Assembly: GCF_003751305.1 (NCBI RefSeq)
Contig: NZ_RJKV01000002.1
Span: forward strand, 1,054,001 to 1,118,000
Source: Stenotrophomonas rhizophila
GTDB lineage: Bacteria > Pseudomonadota > Gammaproteobacteria > Xanthomonadales > Xanthomonadaceae
Direction of reading: 5' to 3'
DNA length: 64,000 nt
The notes under the pieces: model-generated
Told to the model about the DNA's origin: nothing
Seen by the model: only the letters and a program-made list of their open reading frames with translations
Databases searched by the model: none
In this document: positions 1 to 9,540 of the stretch, in pieces
Numbering within the stretch: position 1 is the stretch's first letter
How the letters are laid out: every line of letters starts with the position of its first letter
Program-made: the position numbers and the translations under genes

Positions 1-1044
1 TCGCTCTACAACCCGATCGCGCGTGACGTGCTGCTGCCCGCCGCGCTGGTGCTGCTGACGCTCTCGATCGATCTGAAAGGCATCCTGAAACTGGGCCCGA
101 AGCTGCTGGTGGTGTTCTGCGCCGGCACGCTGGGCATCATTCTCGGTGCGATCGTGTCGTTCCAGGCGATGTCCTGGATCCACCCGGCCACAGTGGCTGG
201 CGATACCTGGAAGGGCATGGCCGCGTTGGCCGGCAGCTGGATCGGCGGCGGTGCCAACATGGTGGCGATGCGTGAAGTGTTCGGCACGGATGCGACCACC
301 TTCGGCCAGTTCGCCGTGGTCGATGTGGCCTGCGCGAGCCTGTGGATGGCGGTGCTTCTGTTCCTGGCCAACCGCGCCCAGCAGATCGACACGCGCAATG
401 GCGCCGATACCCGCGCCATCGATGAGATGAAGGCGCGGATTTCCGCCTACGAGGCACAGAACGCGCGGATCCCCAGCCTGACCGACCTGATGGTGATCGT
501 CGGCGTGGCGCTGGGCGGCGTCGGCCTGGCGCATGCCATCGCGGCGCCGCTGAGCGGCTGGTTCAAAGCCAATGTGAGCTGGGCCAGTCAGTTCAGCCTG
601 GACAGCGCGTTCGTCTGGGTGGTGCTGTTGTCCACGGCGCTCGGCCTGGGCCTGAGCTTCACCCGTGCGCGGCGCCTGGAGTCGGCCGGTGCCTCGCGAC
701 TGGGCACGTTGTTCCTGTATTTCCTGATCGCCTGCATCGGCATGCAGATGGACCTGCTCTCGCTGCTCGATCGTCCGTGGCTGTTCGCGCTCGGCGCGAT
801 CTGGATGCTGACCCACATCCTGGTGCTGTGGATTGCAGCCAAGCTGCTGCGCGCGCCGCTGTTCTTCTTCGCGATCGGCTCGCAGGGCAATATCGGTGCA
901 GCCGCATCGGCCCCCGTGGTCGCCGCCGCGTTCCATCCGTCGCTGGCGCCGGTCGGAGTGCTGCTGGGCACCGTGGGCTATGCCACCGGGACCGGCCTGG
1001 CGTATGTGACCGGGCTGATCCTGAAATGGATGGCGGGCGCGTAA
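1..1044 (+). CDS. DUF819 family membrane protein (5'-truncated by window)
   Basis: The open frame runs into the left window edge, so the N-terminus is missing; 347 residues are visible. The protein is almost entirely hydrophobic helices separated by short loops, with one polar cytoplasmic-type stretch near visible residues 128-155. The pattern and motifs such as SWIGGGANMVAMREVFG and GSQGNIGAAASAPVVAAAF match the DUF819 (YjcL-like) family of polytopic inner-membrane proteins, whose substrate is not established. A strong intrinsic terminator follows 25 bases after the stop, so the gene ends its transcription unit here. Transport is an inference from topology only. Confidence 0.85.
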   Translation, partial: SLYNPIARDVLLPAALVLLTLSIDLKGILKLGPKLLVVFCAGTLGIILGAIVSFQAMSWIHPATVAGDTWKGMAALAGSWIGGGANMVAMREVFGTDATTFGQFAVVDVACASLWMAVLLFLANRAQQIDTRNGADTRAIDEMKARISAYEAQNARIPSLTDLMVIVGVALGGVGLAHAIAAPLSGWFKANVSWASQFSLDSAFVWVVLLSTALGLGLSFTRARRLESAGASRLGTLFLYFLIACIGMQMDLLSLLDRPWLFALGAIWMLTHILVLWIAAKLLRAPLFFFAIGSQGNIGAAASAPVVAAAFHPSLAPVGVLLGTVGYATGTGLAYVTGLILKWMAGA

Positions 1045-1069
1045 CGCACGCTGCCCATGGTGTTCCTGG

Positions 1070-1097
1070 AGGCGGCCTTGAGGGCCGCCTTTTTTTT
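1070..1097 (+). terminator. Intrinsic terminator of the DUF819 gene
   Basis: An 8-bp perfect stem (AGGCGGCC / GGCCGCCT) with a 5-base loop is followed by seven T residues. It lies just after the DUF819 stop codon. Confidence 0.9.
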
Positions 1098-1136
1098 GTG
1101 CGCTTCGCTCCTCTGCGTGGCCAGTATGCAGCCCAG

Positions 1137-1165
1137 TAAAAACGGCGGCGCTTTCGCGCCGCCGT
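1137..1165 (-). terminator. Intrinsic terminator of cstA-ybdD
   Basis: A 10-bp perfect GC-rich stem (ACGGCGGCGC / GCGCCGCCGT) with loop TTTC is followed, read on the minus strand, by a T tract. It sits 26 bases beyond the ybdD stop, tail-to-tail with the DUF819 terminator. Confidence 0.85.
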
Positions 1166-1190
1166 GTTGGAGTTCATCCGCTGCCGGACG

Positions 1191-1415
1191 TCAGCAGCAG
1201 CGTCCGCCGTTCTTGCCGCTGTAACGCGCCTCCTGGCGCTCGCGGAAGAACGTCTTGTAGTCCATCGGTACACGGTCGGGATGTTTTTCCAGCACGTGCC
1301 GGACGTAGTTGTCGTAGTCGGGAATGCCGCAGCACAGCCGCGCGGTCTGCACCAGGCGCCGCCAGATGCGGCGGTGGGCCTGGTACTGACCGGCGGGGAC
1401 GAGTTCGGTACTCAT
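1191..1415 (-). CDS. ybdD: YbdD/YjiX family small protein (CstA partner)
   Basis: A 74-residue protein of the YbdD/YjiX (DUF466) family, the small companion normally encoded directly after CstA-type transporters. The sequence contains the family pattern YDNYVRH and ends in GGRCC with paired terminal cysteines. Its start codon overlaps the cstA stop by one base (TAATG on the minus strand), which suggests translational coupling. The biochemical role is not settled; family context suggests an accessory function for the carbon-starvation transporter. Confidence 0.9.
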   Translation of the reverse strand: MSTELVPAGQYQAHRRIWRRLVQTARLCCGIPDYDNYVRHVLEKHPDRVPMDYKTFFRERQEARYSGKNGGRCC

Positions 1416-3496
1416 TACAGGTCCGCCATCTGGTGCGGCTCAAGCGCCACGTACGGGGTTTCCTTGTCGGTCCGCTGCGCGGTGCGACGGGCCATGAAGA
1501 TGGTCTTGATCGCGTAGAACAGGATCGAGAACACCACGAACAGGAACAGGACGGTCAGGCCGGTGTTGACGTAGGCGTTGACCACGATCTGATGCATCTG
1601 GCCGACGGTCTTGGCCGGCGCGGTCAGCGTGCCGCTGGCGATCGCATCCTGGTACTTGTGGGCCTGGGCCAGGAAGCCCTGGGCCGGGTTCTTGTCGAAG
1701 ATCTTGATCAGGCCCGCATACGTGGTGCAGATCAGCAGCCACACCGCCGGCACGCCGGTCACCCAGGCGAAGCGGTCACGCTTCATCTTGAACAGCACCA
1801 CGGTGCCGAGCATCAGCGCGATACCGGCCAGCATCTGGTTGGAGATGCCGAACAGCGGCCACAAGGTCTGGATGCCACCGAAGGGATCGACCACACCCGT
1901 GTAGAGCAGGTAGCCCCACAGCGCCACGCAACCGGCGGTGGCGATGATGTTGGCGGTCCACGATTCGGTCTTCTTCAGGGCCGGGATGAAGTTGCCCAGC
2001 AGGTCCTGCAGCATGAAGCGACCGGCACGGGTACCGGCGTCGACTGCGGTGAGGATGAACAATGCTTCGAACAAGATCGCGAAGTGATACCAGAACGCCA
2101 TCATCGCGTTGCTGCCGCTGGGGATCGCCTCGTGCAGGATCTGCGCGATGCCCACCGCCAGCGTCGGTGCGCCACCGGCGCGGTGCAGGATGGTCGGCTC
2201 GCCGATCGCCGCGGCCGTGGCCTCCAGTTGCTCGGGGGTGATGATGAAGCCCCACGTATTGCTGATGTAGGCCGCAGCTGAGACCGCATCCGGGCCGATC
2301 ACGGCTGCCGGCGCGTTCATGGCGAAGTAGATGCCCGGGTCGATGATCGAGGCGGCCACCAAGGCCATCACCGCGACGAACGACTCCATCAGCATGCCGC
2401 CGTAGCCGATGTAGCGCATGTGGCGCTCATTGGCGAGCAGCTTGGGTGTGGTGCCCGAGGCGATCAGGGCATGGAAGCCGGAGACCGCGCCGCAGGCGAT
2501 GGTGATGAACAGGAACGGGAACATCCCGCCTTTCCAGACCGGGCCGTCGCCACTGGCGGCGAACTGGGTCAGGGCCGGCATCTTCAGTTCCGGCATGACG
2601 ATCAGGATGCCGATCGCCAGCGCCACGATGGTGCCGATCTTGAGGAAGGTGGACAGGTAATCGCGCGGGGCCAGCAGCAGCCACACCGGCAGCACCGAGG
2701 CCACGAAGCCGTAGCCGATCAGCATCCAGGTGATCTGGATCCCGGTGAAGGTGAAGGCCGGGCCCCAGACCGGATCGGCGGCGACCTTGCCACCGAACCA
2801 GATCGCGGCCAGCAGCAGGATCAGCCCGACCACGGAGATCTCGCCGATCTTGCCCGGGCGGATGTAACGCATGTACACGCCCATCAGGATCGCGATCGGC
2901 ATGGTCGCGATGACCGTGAACATGCCCCAGGGGCTTTCGGCCAGCGCCTTGACCACCACCATCGCCAGCACCGCCAGGATGATGATCATGATCAGGAAGG
3001 CGCCGAACAAGGCGATGGTGCCGGGCACCGGCCCCATTTCCTCGCGCACCAGGTCACCCAGCGAGCGGCCGTTGCGGCGGCTGGAGAGGAACAGGATCAT
3101 GAAATCCTGCACCGCGCCGGCCACGACCACGCCCACCACCAGCCAGAGCAGGCCGGGCAGGTAGCCCATCTGCGCGGCCAGCACCGGGCCGACCAGCGGG
3201 CCTGCGCCGGCGATGGCGGCGAAGTGGTGGCCGAACAGCACGTGCTTGTTGGTCGGAACGTAATCCAGGCCATCGTTGTTGATCACCGCGGGCGTGGCCC
3301 GGGTCGGATCGAGCTGCATCACCTTGTCGGCGATGAACAGGCTGTAGAAGCGATACGCGATGAGATAGATGGAGACCGCAGCGACGACGATCCACAGCGC
3401 ATTGATGGGTTCACCGCGGCGCAGTGCGACGGTGCCTAGACAGAATGCGCCAAGCAGTGCGATGACTGCCCAACCCAGTTTCGAAAAACCTTTCAT
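1415..3496 (-). CDS. cstA: Carbon starvation protein CstA (peptide/pyruvate transporter family)
   Basis: A 693-residue polytopic inner-membrane protein, close to the roughly 700 residues of Escherichia coli CstA. It has the family's hydrophobic N-terminal helices, the segment [20 protein letters not shown] near residues 89-108, and a polar C-terminal tail. The CstA family is linked to peptide uptake under carbon starvation and, for the BtsT branch, to pyruvate uptake; the substrate here cannot be told from sequence. It heads a two-gene operon with ybdD. An AGGGAG ribosome site lies about 10 bases before the ATG. The 227-base upstream gap separates it from the divergent pirin gene. Confidence 0.95.
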   Translation of the reverse strand: MKGFSKLGWAVIALLGAFCLGTVALRRGEPINALWIVVAAVSIYLIAYRFYSLFIADKVMQLDPTRATPAVINNDGLDYVPTNKHVLFGHHFAAIAGAGPLVGPVLAAQMGYLPGLLWLVVGVVVAGAVQDFMILFLSSRRNGRSLGDLVREEMGPVPGTIALFGAFLIMIIILAVLAMVVVKALAESPWGMFTVIATMPIAILMGVYMRYIRPGKIGEISVVGLILLLAAIWFGGKVAADPVWGPAFTFTGIQITWMLIGYGFVASVLPVWLLLAPRDYLSTFLKIGTIVALAIGILIVMPELKMPALTQFAASGDGPVWKGGMFPFLFITIACGAVSGFHALIASGTTPKLLANERHMRYIGYGGMLMESFVAVMALVAASIIDPGIYFAMNAPAAVIGPDAVSAAAYISNTWGFIITPEQLEATAAAIGEPTILHRAGGAPTLAVGIAQILHEAIPSGSNAMMAFWYHFAILFEALFILTAVDAGTRAGRFMLQDLLGNFIPALKKTESWTANIIATAGCVALWGYLLYTGVVDPFGGIQTLWPLFGISNQMLAGIALMLGTVVLFKMKRDRFAWVTGVPAVWLLICTTYAGLIKIFDKNPAQGFLAQAHKYQDAIASGTLTAPAKTVGQMHQIVVNAYVNTGLTVLFLFVVFSILFYAIKTIFMARRTAQRTDKETPYVALEPHQMADL

Positions 3497-3723
3497 GAGA
3501 TTGCGTCTCCCTGGAGATCGTCGTAAGAGTCCGCCTTGGCACTGACGGGGTCAATGCAATGGCGGGGGCTTGCCGCTAGTACTTTGGTCGTAGGGTGGGT
3601 GTGGCGCGTGCCTGTACACGTCGCCGGAACATCACGCTTGGAACAATCGGTTGCGGGCATGACCGTTGGCCGGGGGGACGCATGAGCCCATCTTGTACCC
3701 AGTTTCCTCAGTCTGGAGTCACC

Positions 3724-4575
3724 ATGAGCAGCCCAACCCCGGCGCGCGTGCTGCGCACCATCCGTGGCATGGCCACCTCCGATGGCGCCGGCGTGCGCCT
3801 GACGCGGGTGATCGGTGGCCCCTCGCTGCCCGATCTGGATCCGTTCCTGCTGCTGGATGAATTCGGCACGGACCGCGCCGAGGACTACATCGCCGGCTTC
3901 CCCAGCCATCCGCACCGTGGGTTCGAGACCGTGACCTACATGCTCGACGGGCGCATGCGGCACAAGGACAACCACGGCAACGAGGGCCTGCTCACGCCGG
4001 GCAGCGTGCAATGGATGACGGCCGGCCGCGGTCTCATCCACTCGGAGATGCCCGAGCAGGAATCCGGGCAGATGCGTGGGTTCCAGCTGTGGGTGAACCT
4101 GCCGGCGCGCGACAAGATGACCGACCCGAAGTACCAGGAGTTCGCCCCGGACCACATACCGGTGACCGCGCCGGCCGACGGCGTGCAGGTCAAGGTCATC
4201 GCCGGTGAGGTGGGTGACACCGTTGGGCCGATCGTGCAGCCGGCCACTGATCCGGTGTACCTGGACATCACCCTGGATGCACGCGCGGGCTGGAGCTACA
4301 CGCTGCCGGACGGCCACAACGCCTTCGCGTACGTGTTCGAAGGGGGCCTGGAGATCGGCGAGGGCGACGACGCGCGCCCGGTGGCCAAGCAGGAAATGGC
4401 GGTGCTGGGCGGCGGTGAGCGGCTGAGCCTGCGCGCAGGCGACACGGGTGCGCGCCTGATCCTGGTGGCGGGCCGACCGCTGCGTGAGCCGGTGATGCGC
4501 CACGGGCCGTTCGTGATGAACACCAAGCAGGAGCTGATGCAGGCCTTCGTGGATTTCCAGGAAGGCCGTTTCTGA
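3724..4575 (+). CDS. Pirin family protein (first of two)
   Basis: A 283-residue bicupin of the pirin family. The N-terminal cupin carries the expected metal ligands: His62 and His64 in the HPH motif, then His106 and Glu108 in the segment GLIHSE. Pirins are iron-binding proteins; some bacterial members have quercetinase activity and others bind metabolic enzymes, so the function here is open. An open frame extends 129 bases further upstream, but the ATG at 3724 begins the conserved pirin N-terminus (ARVLRTIRGM), so I use it. A second pirin lies 2.5 kb away on the other strand; the two are clearly divergent in sequence. Confidence 0.88.
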   Translation: MSSPTPARVLRTIRGMATSDGAGVRLTRVIGGPSLPDLDPFLLLDEFGTDRAEDYIAGFPSHPHRGFETVTYMLDGRMRHKDNHGNEGLLTPGSVQWMTAGRGLIHSEMPEQESGQMRGFQLWVNLPARDKMTDPKYQEFAPDHIPVTAPADGVQVKVIAGEVGDTVGPIVQPATDPVYLDITLDARAGWSYTLPDGHNAFAYVFEGGLEIGEGDDARPVAKQEMAVLGGGERLSLRAGDTGARLILVAGRPLREPVMRHGPFVMNTKQELMQAFVDFQEGRF

Positions 4576-4630
4576 GGCGCGTTGGCACCGCTCGCTGGCC
4601 GGCAAACGCATGACACCTGACGGTGTGGGA

Positions 4631-4655
4631 GGCGCCGGCCAGCGGCCGGCGCTAC
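4631..4655. repeat. GTAG-type palindromic repeat (SMAG-like REP)
   Basis: Read on the minus strand, a GTAG tetranucleotide is followed by a GC-rich imperfect palindrome built on GCCGGCC-GCT-GGCCGGC. This is the layout of the SMAG repeats of Stenotrophomonas maltophilia. It lies between two convergent genes, the usual position for such repeats. Only this one clear copy was found, so it is a solitary rather than paired element. Confidence 0.65.
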
Positions 4656-4699
4656 CGTGGATGGCGGGATGAGTGCGGTGCACCGTCCCGGCCTCGTGC

Positions 4700-5161
4700 T
4701 CAGCGCCCGGCGGCCACGGCCGAGGGCGTCAGGTTCATGCCCTGCGCCAGCGATTGCAGCGAACCCAGTTCGCTCTTGTCGCCAGCGTACAGCGCGATCT
4801 GCGCGAAACGGTTCTTGTCGAACTTCACCACCGTGATCCGGCGCGTCTCATAGCCCGGCGGTTTCTGTCCACCCAGGTCGGGCTGGTACCAGTACAGCGT
4901 TTCACCGGCGAAGCTGCCTTTTTCCTGGCGCAGCGAGCGGTTCAACGGCAGCTCGGGATTGCGGGCGCTCAAGGTCAGGCTGAGCACTTCGCGCCCATCG
5001 GCGGCGGTGGCCTTGCACAGGATGAAGTCGCGTTGGGCGAGCTCCTGCCATTGCAGGCCGCTGCTGGCGGGCAGGGACGGACATTCGCTGGTCGATTGCG
5101 CCGCAACGGCGCCGGCAGTGACCAGCAGACACACACATACGACAGCGCGCAGGACGTTCAT
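4700..5161 (-). CDS. Hypothetical periplasmic protein with signal peptide
   Basis: A 153-residue protein whose first 22 residues form a typical Sec signal peptide (MNVLRAVVCVCLLVTAGAVA, cleavage likely after AQA or nearby). The mature part contains two cysteines and the segment ETLYWYQPDLGG. I do not recognise a family. The start at 5161 is chosen because it gives the signal peptide; the frame is open further upstream but encodes arginine-rich, non-natural-looking sequence. It is transcribed in the same direction as aqpZ, 231 bases downstream of it, and a hairpin separates the two, so it probably has its own promoter. Confidence 0.75.
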   Translation of the reverse strand: MNVLRAVVCVCLLVTAGAVAAQSTSECPSLPASSGLQWQELAQRDFILCKATAADGREVLSLTLSARNPELPLNRSLRQEKGSFAGETLYWYQPDLGGQKPPGYETRRITVVKFDKNRFAQIALYAGDKSELGSLQSLAQGMNLTPSAVAAGR

Positions 5162-5359
5162 GGTTCCCCCAAGGTCGATGATCGCGTCCGTCGCTGACAG
5201 GCATTCCGGTGGCCGTCGACAACCCAGGCCGTGGTGGCGCATTCCCCGCGCGCGTACCGGATCACTCGCTGCCGTCAGTGTCGGACGAGTGATCGGGACC
5301 TTAACGGAATGTGACTCAGTGTACAAATAACGGTTTCAGGTGAACCTTTATGCGCTGAC

Positions 5360-5385
5360 GCCGGGCGGTTCGGGGACCGCCCGGC
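5360..5385 (-). terminator. Hairpin after aqpZ (possible terminator, no T tract)
   Basis: A 10-bp perfect inverted repeat (GCCGGGCGGT / ACCGCCCGGC) with a 6-base loop begins 8 bases beyond the aqpZ stop. No T run follows on the minus strand, so it may stabilise the 3' end rather than terminate transcription alone. Confidence 0.55.
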
Positions 5386-5392
5386 CAAACCG

Positions 5393-6115
5393 TCAGCGGG
5401 GCGCGGCGCCCATCCATTTGTAGACGATGCCGCCGATCAGGCCGCCCAGCAGCGGTGCCAGCCAGAACAACCACAGCTGGCTGAGCGCGCCGCTGCCGGC
5501 GAACAGCGCCACGGCGGTGGAGCGTGCCGGATTGACCGAGGTATTGGTGACCGGAATGCTGATCAGATGGATCAACGTCAGCGCCAGGCCGATCGCGATC
5601 GGGGCAAACCCCGCGGGCGCGTTGCCGTGGGTCGCGCCCATGATCACGATCAGGAAGAACGCGGTGAGGACCACTTCACACAGGAAGGCGGCGGCAACGC
5701 TGTAACCGCCCGGTGAGAGGGCGCTGTAGCCATTGCTCGCGAACGCGCCGGCCTGGCTGCCATCGATCTGGAAACCCGGCGCTCCGGAGGCGATCTGCAG
5801 CAGGATGAAACCGGCCAGCGCGCCACCCAGCACCTGCGCCACGATGTAGGGAAGCAGGTCACGGGCGGGGAAACGACCGCCGGCCCACAGGCCGACACTG
5901 ACCGCGGGATTGAAGTGCGCGCCGGAGACGTGCCCGAACGCATAGGCGCCGGTCAGCACGGTCAGGCCGAAGGCCAGCGCCACGCCCAGAAAACCGATCC
6001 CCAGCGGATTGCCATCACCACCGAACTTGGCGGCCAGCACCGCGCTGCCACACCCGCCCAACACCAGCCAGAACGTGCCCAGGAACTCGGCGGCCAGACG
6101 TTTGCCCATGCTCAT
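5393..6115 (-). CDS. aqpZ: Aquaporin Z
   Basis: A 240-residue major-intrinsic-protein channel of the AqpZ type. Both pore NPA motifs are present: [12 protein letters not shown] and [12 protein letters not shown], the second carrying the selectivity-filter arginine. The sequence is very close to E. coli AqpZ across [22 protein letters not shown] and the C-terminus. It moves water across the inner membrane. The start at 6115 (MSMGKRL) has a GGAG ribosome site 7 bases upstream; a longer frame exists but lacks such support. Water rather than glycerol transport is inferred from the AqpZ-type sequence. Confidence 0.95.
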   Translation of the reverse strand: MSMGKRLAAEFLGTFWLVLGGCGSAVLAAKFGGDGNPLGIGFLGVALAFGLTVLTGAYAFGHVSGAHFNPAVSVGLWAGGRFPARDLLPYIVAQVLGGALAGFILLQIASGAPGFQIDGSQAGAFASNGYSALSPGGYSVAAAFLCEVVLTAFFLIVIMGATHGNAPAGFAPIAIGLALTLIHLISIPVTNTSVNPARSTAVALFAGSGALSQLWLFWLAPLLGGLIGGIVYKWMGAAPR

Positions 6116-6229
6116 CGACGTGCTCCACGTTACGCCCGGGGTGGGCAGGCGCAACGTAGCTGAATCGGGGTTCATCGGGGTGATGGTCGCGTCAACAGCC
6201 GACGAACGGTTGTCCGCCGACTGGGCGGC

Positions 6230-7093
6230 TCAGTAAGCAGGCAGCGGGATGAACTCTTTATCGTCGCCCGGAATCGTGCCGAAGCGGCCGGATTCCCAGT
6301 CGTGCTTGGCCTGCTCGATCCGCTCGGTGGAGCTGGAGACGAAGTTCCACCAGAGATGGCGTGGCCCGTCGAGCGGTTCGCCACCCATCAGCATTGCCTT
6401 GATCGGGGTCTTGGCGCGCAGGCGGCCGCGTGCCCCGGGCTCGGGAATGATCAGGTGCTGGGCAGGGACATCCACACCGTCGAGCTGGGCCTGGCCTTCG
6501 AGGATGTAGAGCGAGCGTTCGGCATGGCCGGTATCCAGGTCGATTTCCGCATCGGCATCGAGATCGATGGCAACGTTGAGGGTGTCGGCGAAGACCTTGA
6601 CCGGCGATTCTTCGCCGTACGCGCGGCCGGCGATGACGCGCAGCCAGGCTCCGTTGCGGCGCTGCTGGGGCAGGGTCGCGGCAGCGTGGTGGTAGAACGC
6701 GGGGTCGGTGTCTTCAACGTCTTTTGGAAGCGCCAGCCAGGTCTGCATGCCGTGCAGCGGGTGGTCGTGTTCGCGTTCGACGGCAGGCGTGCGTTCGGAG
6801 TGGGCGATGCCGCGGCCGGCGGTCATCCAGTTGACGTCGCCGGGGCGGATGACCTGGTCCGAGCCGAGGGTATCGCGGTGGCCGATGGCGCCGGACCAGA
6901 GGAAGGTGACGGTGGCCAGGCCGATATGCGGATGGGGGCGTACGTCGATGCCGGTGCCCGGGGAGAGCACGGCCGGGCCCATCTGGTCGACGAACACGAA
7001 CGGACCGACACTGCGCGCCTGCAGGGTCGGCACGGCGCGGCGGACCTGCAGGCCACCGATGTCATGGATGCGGGGGGCGATGATGGTCGTCAT
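6230..7093 (-). CDS. Pirin family protein (second of two)
   Basis: A 287-residue pirin-type bicupin. The metal site is intact: His54 and His56 in RPHPHIGLAT, and His98 and Glu100 in GIAHSE. It belongs to a different pirin branch from the protein at 3724-4575, with its own C-terminal region rich in acidic residues and ending in DDKEFIPLPAY. Function within the family is uncertain (quercetinase-like or regulatory). The start at 7093 begins the conserved domain directly; the frame is open much further upstream, across the 3' end of the FadJ-like gene, and that part is not credible coding. Confidence 0.87.
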   Translation of the reverse strand: MTTIIAPRIHDIGGLQVRRAVPTLQARSVGPFVFVDQMGPAVLSPGTGIDVRPHPHIGLATVTFLWSGAIGHRDTLGSDQVIRPGDVNWMTAGRGIAHSERTPAVEREHDHPLHGMQTWLALPKDVEDTDPAFYHHAAATLPQQRRNGAWLRVIAGRAYGEESPVKVFADTLNVAIDLDADAEIDLDTGHAERSLYILEGQAQLDGVDVPAQHLIIPEPGARGRLRAKTPIKAMLMGGEPLDGPRHLWWNFVSSSTERIEQAKHDWESGRFGTIPGDDKEFIPLPAY

Positions 7094-7204
7094 GCGGGCG
7101 GTCTCGCTGGCGGGGACAGAGCGGGAGGATCGCATGCGGGGTGTGGGGGTGGGAGGCCTGTATCGGTAACAGGTTGTTCTGGTTGCACGCAGGCGGACAC
7201 AAAC

Positions 7205-7232
7205 AAAAACGCCAGCGTGCGCTGGCGTTTTC
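7205..7232 (-). terminator. Intrinsic terminator of the FadB/FadJ-like gene
   Basis: A perfect inverted repeat (AACGCCAGC-GTGC-GCTGGCGTT) flanked by an A tract on one side and TTTT on the other lies 8 bases past the stop codon. The flanks would let it work in both directions. Confidence 0.88.
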
Positions 7233-7239
7233 GCGATCC

Positions 7240-9303
7240 TCAGATCACCGGTTCGCGCAGTACCGGCGAATCCCAGCCCGGGCGCGGGGCGAAGCGATCG
7301 CCGTAGCGCTGCTGCAGGACCTTGAGGCGTTCGACCAGGGCATCGGCGCCGGTGGCGCGGATGTACTGGATCGGGCCGCCGCGGAACGGGGCGAAGCCGG
7401 TGCCGAAGATCACGCCGGCATCCAACAGGTCGGCGTCGGCGACGACGCCGTCGTGCAGGCAGGCCACGGCTTCGTTGAGCAGTGGCAGGATCAGGCGGTC
7501 TTCCAGATCGGCCGGCACCTCGTAGTTGGCGGGGACGTCCGGCTTCTGGGCGCGGCCGTTCTCCCACTTGTACAGGCCTTGGCCGTCCTTCTTGCCACGC
7601 TTGCCCTGTTCCACGGTCGCCAGGGCGGCCGGTACCTGCAGGCCGAGGAAGGGCGCCAGTTCCTTGCCGACGCCGGCGGCCACATCCAGGCCAACGGTGT
7701 CGAGCAGTTCGATCGGGCCCATCGGCATGCCGAACTTCACCGCAGCCTTGTCCAGCACCGGGCCCGGCACGCCTTCGGCATACGCGGTGGCAGCTTCAAG
7801 CATGTACGGGAACAGCACGCGGTTGACCAGGAAGCCCGGGGTGCCGGCGACCGGCACCGGGAACTTGCCCAGTGCCTTGCAGAAGGAGGCCAGGCGGCGC
7901 TCGGTCTCCGGCGCCATGCCCTCGTGATGGATGATTTCCACCAGCGGCATCTGCGCGACCGGGTTGAAGTAATGCAGGCCGGCGAACTGCGCCGGGCGCT
8001 CGATGTGGTCGCGCAGTTCGTCCAGCGGGATCGAGGACGTGTTGGTGGTCAGCAGCGCATCGGCCTTCATCCTGGGCTCCAGCGACTGGTACAGCTCGCG
8101 CTTGGCCTCCGGGTTTTCGATGATGGCTTCGATCACCAGATCGGCCTGGGCGACGCCCTCGCCAGCGAGATCGGCTTTCAGGCGCGCCGCCACGGCCGGA
8201 CGCTTGCTGTCGTCCTTCACCCGCTTGGCGAACAGTGCCTGCGCGCGTTCCATGGCCGGGTCGATGAAGCGCTGCTCGCGATCCTGCAGGGTTACGTTGA
8301 AGCCCTTGTAGGCCGACCACGCCGCGATGTCGCCGCCCATCACGCCGGCGCCGACCACATGTACGTGCTGGATGCCGTGGTCCTTGCCGCCCAGTGCCTT
8401 CAGGCGCTCGGTCAGGAAGAAAATGCGGATCAGGTTGCGTGCGGTCGGGGTGCCGGCCAGCTTCACCACAGCGCGGCGTTCGGCATCCAGACGCGTCTGG
8501 ATCGGGCTGCCACCGGTGCGTGCCCAGGTGTTGATCAGTGCGTAGGGAGCGGGGTAATGCTCCTTGCGCGCCTTGCGGGCGACCTGCTTGGCCATCTGCG
8601 GGGCGAGCAGCTTGCGCGCCAGCCAGGTATTGGTGATCCACGCGGTCGCGCGCTGCTTGAATGGGCGGGTAGTGCCCTTCAGCGCGAGCGACACGGCGGT
8701 ATCGAGCAGCACGGCCGGTGCGACGACCTTGTCGACCAGGCCGATGTTGCGCGCGGCCGAGGCCGACAGATTGCGGCCGGTCAGCATCATGTCCATCGCC
8801 GCCGGGGCGCCGACCAGCTGCGGCAGGCGCGAGCTGCCGCCCCAGCCCGGGAAGATGCCCAGCTGGGTTTCCGGCAGGCCGATGCGGGTGGAGGCATCGT
8901 TGGAGGCGACGCGATAGCGGCAGGCCAGCGCCAGCTCGGTGCCGCCGCCCAGGCAGTGGCCGTGGATCGCCGCGACGGTCGGGCAGGGCAGTTCGGCCAG
9001 CTTCTGGTACGTGCTCTGGCCACGGCGGATCGCGTCATTGACGGTGCCGCGGCGGTCGAATTCCTGGAATTCCTTCAGGTCCGCACCGGCGATGAAACCG
9101 GCGGCCTTGATCGACTGGATCACCACCGCCTTGGGCGGGTCCATCGCGATCCGCTCGATCAGGTCGCCCAGCTCGAGCAGCACGTCCTGCGACATGGCAT
9201 TGACGCTGCTGTCCTGGCGGTCGAGGCTGAGCACGACGACGCCATCGTCACGGATCTGCGGGTGCCAATGCGAGAAGCGGAGCCCATCGAAGCCTGAGAG
9301 CAT
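7240..9303 (-). CDS. Bifunctional enoyl-CoA hydratase / 3-hydroxyacyl-CoA dehydrogenase (FadB/FadJ-like)
   Basis: A 687-residue trifunctional-type beta-oxidation alpha subunit. The hydratase domain occupies about residues 15-200, with catalytic-type Glu123 (GGGTELALA) and Glu145 (LPETQLG). The dehydrogenase domain starts near 310 with the NAD-binding loop GAGVMG (318-323) and has the active-site His444 in GLHYFNPVA. It hydrates enoyl-CoA and oxidises 3-hydroxyacyl-CoA in fatty-acid degradation. No thiolase beta subunit is next to it; a separate thiolase lies at 35564-36739. It is slightly shorter than E. coli FadB (729) and FadJ (714), so I do not assign a symbol. Confidence 0.92.
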   Translation of the reverse strand: MLSGFDGLRFSHWHPQIRDDGVVVLSLDRQDSSVNAMSQDVLLELGDLIERIAMDPPKAVVIQSIKAAGFIAGADLKEFQEFDRRGTVNDAIRRGQSTYQKLAELPCPTVAAIHGHCLGGGTELALACRYRVASNDASTRIGLPETQLGIFPGWGGSSRLPQLVGAPAAMDMMLTGRNLSASAARNIGLVDKVVAPAVLLDTAVSLALKGTTRPFKQRATAWITNTWLARKLLAPQMAKQVARKARKEHYPAPYALINTWARTGGSPIQTRLDAERRAVVKLAGTPTARNLIRIFFLTERLKALGGKDHGIQHVHVVGAGVMGGDIAAWSAYKGFNVTLQDREQRFIDPAMERAQALFAKRVKDDSKRPAVAARLKADLAGEGVAQADLVIEAIIENPEAKRELYQSLEPRMKADALLTTNTSSIPLDELRDHIERPAQFAGLHYFNPVAQMPLVEIIHHEGMAPETERRLASFCKALGKFPVPVAGTPGFLVNRVLFPYMLEAATAYAEGVPGPVLDKAAVKFGMPMGPIELLDTVGLDVAAGVGKELAPFLGLQVPAALATVEQGKRGKKDGQGLYKWENGRAQKPDVPANYEVPADLEDRLILPLLNEAVACLHDGVVADADLLDAGVIFGTGFAPFRGGPIQYIRATGADALVERLKVLQQRYGDRFAPRPGWDSPVLREPVI

Positions 9304-9473
9304 GGGAACGTTCCATCCGGTTGTGTATGGAGAAGGGGGCTATGATCCAGAGGTTGTTTCCTCCCCGTCAAATCCCTATAGCTGGGGAGAGAAGCCGCCG
9401 ATCCATTGCCTGGATCGGAAACCTTAACGGAACGGTGGTTAAAAGCTGGTGCGGCGCGGTGTGATCGAGCGCT

Positions 9474-9500
9474 GAACTTTTCCCGGGATTGGCAGTCTCA
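9474..9500 (+). promoter_or_regulatory. Sigma-E-type promoter of rpoE
   Basis: GAACTT at 9474-9479 is followed, after 16 bases, by TCTCA at 9496-9500. This fits the extracytoplasmic sigma-E consensus (GAACTT, 16-17 bases, TCTGA-like). It lies 41 bases before the rpoE start, which is the expected place for an autoregulated promoter. The call rests on the consensus match, not on mapped transcripts. Confidence 0.75.
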
Positions 9501-9540
9501 TTGCCCGACGTCGGTTGGGCTGACAGGAGTGCGGCCCCCC

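Noticed and set aside
5311-5326. CRP/Clp-like site (TGTGA-N6-GTACA)
   Set aside because: Only one half-site matches; the second has two mismatches.
7141-9297. A 718-codon frame opposite the FadB/FadJ-like gene
   Set aside because: It is a GC-driven shadow of a gene with intact catalytic motifs.
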